NCBI GenBank assembly: GCA_964401455.1
Contig: CAYNYI010000054.1
Coordinates: forward strand, 1 to 20,262
Direction of reading: 5' to 3'
DNA from: CAYNYI01 sp964401455
GTDB lineage: Bacteria; Fibrobacterota; OXYB2-FULL-49-7; CAYNYI01
Length of the DNA stretch: 20,262 nucleotides
In this document: positions 15,101 through 20,262 of the stretch, in pieces
Layout of the letters: each line of letters starts with the position of its first letter
Numbering within the stretch: the first letter of the stretch is position 1
The notes under the pieces: model-generated
Seen by the model: only the letters and a program-made list of their open reading frames with translations
What the model was told of the DNA's origin: nothing
Database searches by the model: none
Position numbers and translations under genes: made by a program

Positions 15101-18011
15101 TGCTGAGTTGAATATATGTCAGCATCGCGTTTTTAAAATCCCCGTATTTCTGCTCATAAATTTTCGCTAAATTCCAATAGGCCTCGAACGAACCGCTTGC
15201 CCGCGGGTACTGCGCGATCAGTTTTCTATAATTTGCGACAACAATCCTGTAATAATCCGGATTCCCGGTTTCCCCCGCCTTGCGTATATAATCCTCAGCT
15301 GTTGCGAGCAGGCTGTTAATTGAGAGACTGTCCGCCTTTTCAAGCGAAGATGAGTCCCGGCGGTTGTAAGCATACCAGCGCGAACCTTTGGCATAATGGT
15401 CAAAGTATTTCTCTTTTTCCTTTTTCGCTTTATCAAACTGCTCCATAGATTCCAGACAGCGTATCTTGGCAAGATGAGCTTCCGGCGCGAGGCGGCTTAA
15501 AGGATAATCCTCTATCAATTTTGTATAGTAAGCGGAAGCCTTGCTAAAGTCTCCCTGTTCCTCGAACAAAGCCGCAACTTTGGAGAGTATGACCGATGAA
15601 TACTGCGGGTTTCCAATCAGCTTCAAGAACCTAGCAGTTCTTTGAAAGTCGTCGCTTTCCGAGAGACTTATCGCTATATAATCAAGAGCCTCCTCTTTCA
15701 AAAGAGGGCGCAGGTCCTTATCTATTCCTGCGATATTCATATCCAGTTCTTCAACAAGATACCTGAAAATAGAAACTGCCTTCTCAAAGTCGTCTTTCAT
15801 ATAATAACACCAGGCAAGTCTGTAAACCGCTTCGGTTGTATGCCTGTTTTTCTTGTATTTAAGGACTTCTTTATAAGCCGAAATGGCCCTGTCATAACCG
15901 CTGTTTCCGAATATGGTCGGATGATTGAAATAGAAAGCGCCTATCTGCATCTGTGCCTCGACAAAGAATTCACTCTCCGGATAATTCTTTGCAAGTTTCT
16001 CAAACGAATTAAGGGCGAATATTTCCTCTTCCTCTTTCCTGTAGGCGGCCCCAAGGAAATAAAGAGCATCATCCGCGTGCTCGCTTCCGGGATAACGTTC
16101 CGCTATTTTTTTGTATATTTCAATTGTTTCGCTAAAGTCATACTCCGGGTAACCCTCCCCTTCTCTTATGCTCCCTTCCACGGTTTTCTCATATTCAAGA
16201 AGTTCAGTGTCAAAACGGTCGGAAGCCTCCTGATAGGAAATTTCCGCAAGACGCATCATCATTCCCGTCGTATACCTGCCATTGGGGTAAAGTTCAACTG
16301 CTGATTTTATCATGCGTTTAAGTCTTTTTCTATCCTCACCGCGGGAAGCTGTCATAGACGATATGCGGGCACGGCTTGCACTGTCTATACGCTTGTATGC
16401 GGCAAGGGTATCCGGGTGCGCTTGTTTCGAGATTTCCAAATTTCTAATTCTGTCCCCGACATTCTGTACTCTCTTATACAGTTTCCTCAACTCAGCTGCA
16501 TTTTCTTCAAGCAAAATAAAATTCCAGTCTATAAATTTTGCCTGAACTGTCTCAAGTTCCATCGCAAGCGAATCGTTTTGAATGCAGTATTTAACGATAT
16601 CATCATTTATTCTACGCAGATCGGCAGCCTCCCCGGCCAGCGAACGGAGCGTCTCCGACATCCTCTTATATTCTTTTTTATCCGATTCAAGAGTTGTGTC
16701 AAGCGCCATCATGTCTTCTTCTATTGAGGCGGTTCTTTCAAGAAGACGCTCAATCCGCCGACGAGACGTCGATAAAAACCTGTTCTCCGCCATTCCGGCA
16801 GAACGCACCATACCTCCGTATCTACCCGAAGCATCAAGTCTCTGAGCAAGCTCCGAATATCTGCTCCGGAGGGCAGCAATTTTTTTCTGCTCACTTTGGG
16901 CCTCAGCGGCAAGTTCTTCTCTTTTATCGGCAACAAGAAACTCACCGGCCCTTAAAAGCACGCTATTCCAGTTTTTCTCAAGATTATCTAAGCGATCCAT
17001 TTCCCTGTAACATTCGGAAATCAGTCTGCTCCTGTATACAAAAAGCGATATAAAGCGTCTTACATCCCTGGCTTTTTCCGGTTTTCCCATTTTTTTATAA
17101 GCGCGCTCAAGTAAATATGTCTGCTCAAAAATAGTATTCACATCATAATCACCCAGAAGAGGTAGTATAGACGAAACTGCCTGTCCGGGTTCTCCGGCCT
17201 GAATACTGAGCTCCGCTTTTTTAAGTCCCATCCTGTAGCGATATCTGCCGGACGAAGGAATATCGGAAAGATATGAAAGAGCCACGCTATCGCGGCCTTC
17301 TGAATAATATATCTCAGATAAAAGCACCGCCGACTCATACCGTATTTCCGGAGAAGAGGCCTTTTTCGCTAAAATATCAAGAGCAAGAATCGCTTTAAGC
17401 TTATCGTTTTTTTTGATATGGCAAAGCGACTTTAAAAAAGCGGCACGGTCATGCAGTGGAGAATCCACGGGAATACGGGTCAATTTATCAACAGCCTCAC
17501 TGTTCCGCCCCGAAAGATAAAGGGTCCTGCCGTATAAATATACCGAAGCGTAAAAAACACTGTCGGGGGCGGTGGATTCGGTAAGTTTACGGAAATAAGC
17601 TTCAGATTTCCCAAAATTTTCTTTTTCAAAACTCATTTCCTGAAGTCTGTACAGTGCAGCTCCCCGCAAGGGGCTTTCAGGCATCTCTTCAACTAAATAA
17701 GAATAATCATCGACTGCCTTCTCAGAAAGCTTCAGCTGCCTGCGGCATTCCGCGGAGATAAAGCGATACAGGTCTCTTCTTCCGTCCGGAAGTTCAAGCT
17801 CAATATACTCCTGCACAGCCATGAGAGCACGCCGGTAGTTACCTCCATAATAGTCTTGGAAAATCGTTTCCAGCCGGTCATCAACGGGGTCTCCGAATTG
17901 GATGCTCTTCGAATAATCAAGCGTCTCGTTTATATAAAACGGATCATAATCGACACTGGAACTGGCCGTAAAAGTAAATAACAGAATTAAAAACAGCGCT
18001 ATTCGCAGCAT
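12174..18011 (-). CDS. Giant exported TPR and coiled-coil protein
   Basis: The product is 1945 residues. The N-terminus (MLRIALFLILLFTFTASSS) is a signal peptide, so the rest is periplasmic or outer-membrane associated. Residues about 30-330 are TPR-like helices. A long coiled coil spans about 335-560. Residues about 570-1400 hold many TPR repeats of the envelope type (for example YKKIAERYPGSEHADDALYF and FEKLAKNYPESEFFVEAQMQ). About 1690-1805 looks like a beta-sandwich of the galactose-binding type (LRKYAFIEGKPVSAFLKVAG, YRVYVNGTYIFG). An acidic/basic coiled coil fills the C-terminus (about 1830-1945). Envelope TPR giants such as myxobacterial AgmK work with Agl/Glt motors, which makes this a likely periplasmic scaffold for the motor encoded downstream. 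It overlaps the preceding gene by 13 bp. Function is inferred from architecture and neighbours only. Confidence 0.85.
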   Translation of the reverse strand: MLRIALFLILLFTFTASSSVDYDPFYINETLDYSKSIQFGDPVDDRLETIFQDYYGGNYRRALMAVQEYIELELPDGRRDLYRFISAECRRQLKLSEKAVDDYSYLVEEMPESPLRGAALYRLQEMSFEKENFGKSEAYFRKLTESTAPDSVFYASVYLYGRTLYLSGRNSEAVDKLTRIPVDSPLHDRAAFLKSLCHIKKNDKLKAILALDILAKKASSPEIRYESAVLLSEIYYSEGRDSVALSYLSDIPSSGRYRYRMGLKKAELSIQAGEPGQAVSSILPLLGDYDVNTIFEQTYLLERAYKKMGKPEKARDVRRFISLFVYRSRLISECYREMDRLDNLEKNWNSVLLRAGEFLVADKREELAAEAQSEQKKIAALRSRYSELAQRLDASGRYGGMVRSAGMAENRFLSTSRRRIERLLERTASIEEDMMALDTTLESDKKEYKRMSETLRSLAGEAADLRRINDDIVKYCIQNDSLAMELETVQAKFIDWNFILLEENAAELRKLYKRVQNVGDRIRNLEISKQAHPDTLAAYKRIDSASRARISSMTASRGEDRKRLKRMIKSAVELYPNGRYTTGMMMRLAEISYQEASDRFDTELLEYEKTVEGSIREGEGYPEYDFSETIEIYKKIAERYPGSEHADDALYFLGAAYRKEEEEIFALNSFEKLAKNYPESEFFVEAQMQIGAFYFNHPTIFGNSGYDRAISAYKEVLKYKKNRHTTEAVYRLAWCYYMKDDFEKAVSIFRYLVEELDMNIAGIDKDLRPLLKEEALDYIAISLSESDDFQRTARFLKLIGNPQYSSVILSKVAALFEEQGDFSKASAYYTKLIEDYPLSRLAPEAHLAKIRCLESMEQFDKAKKEKEKYFDHYAKGSRWYAYNRRDSSSLEKADSLSINSLLATAEDYIRKAGETGNPDYYRIVVANYRKLIAQYPRASGSFEAYWNLAKIYEQKYGDFKNAMLTYIQLSRLPSPNYRKRAGLNAIAMAQQLDVEKDNDSASVSAAGKKNGFVIAACDNFIENFPSSTDLPRIMLTKASVYYNAGRFPEASEIYREIIAMGSIPPEIMEEALAYLAMSYGAMKEYASGIRTYRTLIEKVPDERKPRYRKLLIEQMVSIAEGHMESGNYRLAAGAFLDVVNNYPGYDKNDIVLFRAASAYEKSGLSNNAGDLYYRVFTEYPESDKTAGALFNSGLMYSKAENFSSAENSYDVLLGKFPESRFSKDALYNLIALLEKTGNKAGAAAAGRKFASLYSDDKDAPGILFKSGRLYAESGDLLNASKVFSEYAKSYPGSPESIEGRFIIAGLLLKNNKPADALKEYRSAVSEHLRMTENGKEGNPYYAAEASWNAGNILFESMDSVKLELPQKIMKKRIEEKSGYLKEAVRLYRNVIKFKSERLLEAAYRIGRCYEVFARDYYSREADPELLNSPAGIEDRIKHYTAVSAFLKKAIDPYMSVLDIASRMKRDSTVKEDETVREKAEFKVGEVLYRSIEFKERAARFVMEAPVPGALGKDPFRRLVYRQTLAEKVSSMLAGNKYEYLNAYRQLSERGLSPEWQKRCSQKFTELSYEEAAVLDNLAVSTLERNSFPSDLTERQKEDLIFQMEDIAFELQDMAMTMYCDNLEYSREQGLTDTNTAKILNRLRELDPGNYKEETITAGMVIKTSRDWKASSAKPDSGWKLPGYKNPGFKPAGKGIMAMPENFRGDTPDVIWGEPSSDTVYLRKYAFIEGKPVSAFLKVAGYTGYRVYVNGTYIFGRTPEEKGGRRAAADSIDISGFVKGGDNVFSAEAVSDDRSGYGFAANISLTLDTTERYVSAYPELARGSAPAGDSGFSALAGSSGDEVLEEAPEAEKAAALEERRREYEKKKKERLGKEFYSGEFRHKGEMLARVEEYREKEKKLRRRILEEQNEIKKLRFELNYIDIKKEKAESEAKDLKEELDSKSRGL

Positions 18012-20262
18012 CTGAATCCGACTCCGGGATCTCTGACTGAAATTTTTTCAGGGAACAATGTACTGCACTTTGTCCGGCTTCCCATATCAGAACCGCCGCC
18101 GGCGACAAAATATCCTCCTCCGCTGTATCCGACCCATTCCCAGAGATTACCGGATAGATCGAAAATCCCGTCTTCGGTTTTGCATTTTTCAAAACTTCCG
18201 GATTCCTGAGCTTTTCCTGATTCTGTATTGCATACCTCAGAAACATAAACCTGTCCATAGGAATAAGCGGAAGAATCTTCCCCGGCGCAAGCGGACTGCC
18301 ACTCAGAGATACTGCAAAGCCGTTTCCCGGCATCACGGCAATAGACGTTGGCCTCCACCCAGGAGACACCGGTAACCGGCTTGCGTCCTTTGCTGTTTGG
18401 CCATTCATAACGGTCCATACAGAAACTTTTCTCACCGGAAAACATAGGGACCATGCCTTTGCGGCAAGAAGCGTAAATTTTAACTTTACGCGATATACTT
18501 CCGGTCTGAAGATTTTTATCCCGTACGGAAAGGACAACCTTTTTTATTCCGGGTTTATTGTAAAAATGTGATGCTTCCGGTGTGGTCCTCCAGGCAGTTG
18601 TATCCCCGTCACCGAAGTTCCATTTAAAAAGCAGACCGTCGCTCCCTGATTCCTCATCCGCGGAGAATGAACCGTCAAATGTAACAGTATCCTTCGCGAA
18701 ATATTTCCGGACTCCGGTCCTGAAATCAGCTTTAGGCGGAAGGTCGATCTTATATTCGACCCTTTTTTCCTTACCCCTGTATCCCTTATTATCAAAAGTT
18801 ACATACCTAAGCAAAGAAGTGGAATTAATACGAATGGGAGAAACATAAAGATTTGAATTTTCTGTTGGAAGGGAACCGTCAAGCGTATAATAAATTTTAT
18901 TGCCCTGAAATGTCGAAAAATCAACTTCCAGAGGCTCATTGTATTCTCCATCTATATAAGAGGGAGTGGCCGAAGGTGCCGAAATATCATACTCAAACAA
19001 TTTGCTTCTGTTTCCGGCATTGTCTTCGGCGAAAAAGCGCAGCAACGCTCCTTCCCGGGTTTCCGCGCTAATAGTATCCGAAGAAGAGAAAAATTTATTG
19101 GCGGCGACTCGTGCATTTCCCGAGGAGGGGTCGGTTCCGTCGGTTGTATAATAGATACTTACATTTTCATTGGCCGAAAAAGAGACTTCGACACTGTCGC
19201 TTCCGGGGCTGAAAGAGCTTGAGACAGTAACCTCCGGCGGAGCAATATCTATAAGATATTGCTCGCGTTTATACTCACTTCTTTGACCTGACGGAGCCTC
19301 GGCATAATACTCGAGTTTAAAAAGCCCGCTTCCGGGTAAAACGACCGCCGAATCATATTTTTGAAAGCCAGGTTCATCTTCTCCGGCCATTATTCTGTAA
19401 TAGACCGATACGCCTGCCCAGACCCTGAACTTTATCGAAATAAACCGATTAAAGACTCCACCCTCGGGGACGGCTTCGGCGCGCGGCTTATTTAATTCAT
19501 CAACCAGAAAGGTTCTTGTTCTGTTACCTGCTTCGTCCACAGCTGAAACTGTAAAAATCATTCCTTCCGAGGCTGAGATATAGCCCTTGTAGAGTTTCGG
19601 GCTTTTTCCGGGCCCGCCCCTGCCTTCAACATAATAAATTCTGCATTCCTCATCGGCGCTTACATAAATTTTGTATCCGCGTCCTGACTTTTCTGTTCTA
19701 AAACTTAGCTCCGGAGGGCTCTTATCAATCTCAAATCTGAGTATTTTATCCGGCGATCGGATTCCGGCCGCGTCGATTGCGAAAGCCTTTATGATATACC
19801 TTTTCTCTGCCGCAAAATTCAAAGGCGCTGAATACCTCTTTGAACCCGTGTCAGGCTCCGACCCGTCAGTGGTATAAAAAATTTCGGCTTCCTTTGTAGC
19901 CGAGATTTTAAGCTCTCTTGAGCTTTTGTAAAGACCATCCTTTAGAGAAAACCGAATCTCGGGGGCCGATTTATCAAAAGCAACGGCCCGGCTGAAGACC
20001 CGCCCCCTCTCTCCGGAAACCGGATCATAAGCGACGGCATTAATCCTGAAAACCCCTTCGTTGGGTATCTTCAGCGGCAGAGAATATTTTTTCGATTTCC
20101 TGTCCGGAAGAGAGCGCCCTGAAGAATAATATATTTCAGCTTCTTTACCTGCGGAAAGAGAAATTACCGAAGAACTCGAAAGTTTCCGGATTTTTATATC
20201 AACCTTCAGCGGATCTTTTATGCCGATAAATTTATGCCTGAAAACAGAACTTTTTTCCCCGG
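17999..20262 (-). CDS. Modular exported protein: chitobiase-like repeats, PKD, FGE-sulfatase fold (5' end beyond window)
   Basis: The frame is open to the window edge, so the start lies outside; the TTG at 19822 is an internal Leu. In protein order there are at least six modules like the C-terminal domain of chitobiases/hexosaminidases, each centred on IYYTTDG-type strands (EIFYTTDGSEPDTGSKRYS near 19890-19830; KIYYTLDGSLP near 18890). One PKD domain follows (about 18740-18475, with FKWNFGDGDTT). The end is an FGE-sulfatase/SUMF1-type domain (about 18465-18002) with GVSWVEANVYCRDAGKRLC, DLSGNLWEWV and GFRCCE. Ten Cys in the last domain suggest disulfides and therefore export. In such surface proteins the FGE fold often serves as a binding module, so enzyme activity is unlikely though not excluded. 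It probably faces the outer membrane or cell surface. It overlaps the TPR gene and leads the visible operon. Confidence 0.85.
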   Translation of the reverse strand, partial: GEKSSVFRHKFIGIKDPLKVDIKIRKLSSSSVISLSAGKEAEIYYSSGRSLPDRKSKKYSLPLKIPNEGVFRINAVAYDPVSGERGRVFSRAVAFDKSAPEIRFSLKDGLYKSSRELKISATKEAEIFYTTDGSEPDTGSKRYSAPLNFAAEKRYIIKAFAIDAAGIRSPDKILRFEIDKSPPELSFRTEKSGRGYKIYVSADEECRIYYVEGRGGPGKSPKLYKGYISASEGMIFTVSAVDEAGNRTRTFLVDELNKPRAEAVPEGGVFNRFISIKFRVWAGVSVYYRIMAGEDEPGFQKYDSAVVLPGSGLFKLEYYAEAPSGQRSEYKREQYLIDIAPPEVTVSSSFSPGSDSVEVSFSANENVSIYYTTDGTDPSSGNARVAANKFFSSSDTISAETREGALLRFFAEDNAGNRSKLFEYDISAPSATPSYIDGEYNEPLEVDFSTFQGNKIYYTLDGSLPTENSNLYVSPIRINSTSLLRYVTFDNKGYRGKEKRVEYKIDLPPKADFRTGVRKYFAKDTVTFDGSFSADEESGSDGLLFKWNFGDGDTTAWRTTPEASHFYNKPGIKKVVLSVRDKNLQTGSISRKVKIYASCRKGMVPMFSGEKSFCMDRYEWPNSKGRKPVTGVSWVEANVYCRDAGKRLCSISEWQSACAGEDSSAYSYGQVYVSEVCNTESGKAQESGSFEKCKTEDGIFDLSGNLWEWVGYSGGGYFVAGGGSDMGSRTKCSTLFPEKISVRDPGVGFRCCE

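Noticed and set aside
15642..16304. 220-codon + strand open frame inside the TPR gene
   Set aside because: It is fully antisense to a long, well-supported TPR reading frame, has no ribosome-binding site and no recognisable motif.
1..20262. CRISPR arrays, tRNA or rRNA genes, insertion sequences with terminal repeats, prophage genes
   Set aside because: I looked on both strands and saw no regular short repeats, no rRNA or tRNA-like segments, and no intact transposase or phage gene.

Overview
The window looks like a chromosomal segment of a diderm (Gram-negative) bacterium of moderate GC, estimated by eye at mid-40s percent. It carries a TolQ/ExbB-type proton-channel cluster, a TonB/AgmX-like envelope spanner, a periplasmic carboxy-terminal processing protease and large exported repeat proteins. 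That combination, with an AgmX/PglI-like C-terminal domain next to a giant TPR protein, recalls Fibrobacterota, deltaproteobacterial/myxobacterial and FCB-type candidate phyla. I cannot place it more precisely without searches.

Left edge (1-1431). The 3' end of a membrane HAMP-domain gene lies on the + strand. It is followed by a 457-bp interval with no intact gene, which holds protein-like but frame-broken fragments on the minus strand. Then comes a minus-strand dihydrofolate-reductase-fold (RibD C-terminal type) gene with its own ribosome-binding site.

Main block (1432-20262). Every gene is on the minus strand, with gaps of at most 53 bp and several overlaps, so it reads as one long operon or a few coupled transcripts. 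In transcription order: a modular exported protein with chitobiase-C-terminal-like repeats, a PKD domain and an FGE-sulfatase-fold C-terminus (its 5' end is beyond the window); a 1945-residue exported TPR/coiled-coil protein; a small exported protein; ExbB/TolQ; an ExbB-ExbD fusion; a stand-alone ExbD; a TonB/AgmX-like one-pass protein; a PilZ-like protein; and a FliL-like one-pass protein. The housekeeping genes secA, tmk, an S41 protease and rsmA (ksgA) follow.

How the genes may work together. ExbB, ExbB-ExbD and ExbD would form a proton-driven inner-membrane motor. The TonB/AgmX-like protein would carry force across the periplasm, and the TPR and FGE/PKD proteins are candidate periplasmic or outer-membrane partners. 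The PilZ-like and FliL-like genes resemble accessory factors that tune flagellar MotAB stators, yet no flagellar gene is present here. The ExbD half of the fusion has Asn where the separate ExbD, like known ExbD/TolR proteins, has the membrane Asp that carries protons. The most interesting hypothesis is therefore an Agl/Glt-like or Ton/Tol-like envelope machine built from one proton-competent and one proton-dead ExbD, with flagellar-style regulators, wired into a secretion and housekeeping operon.
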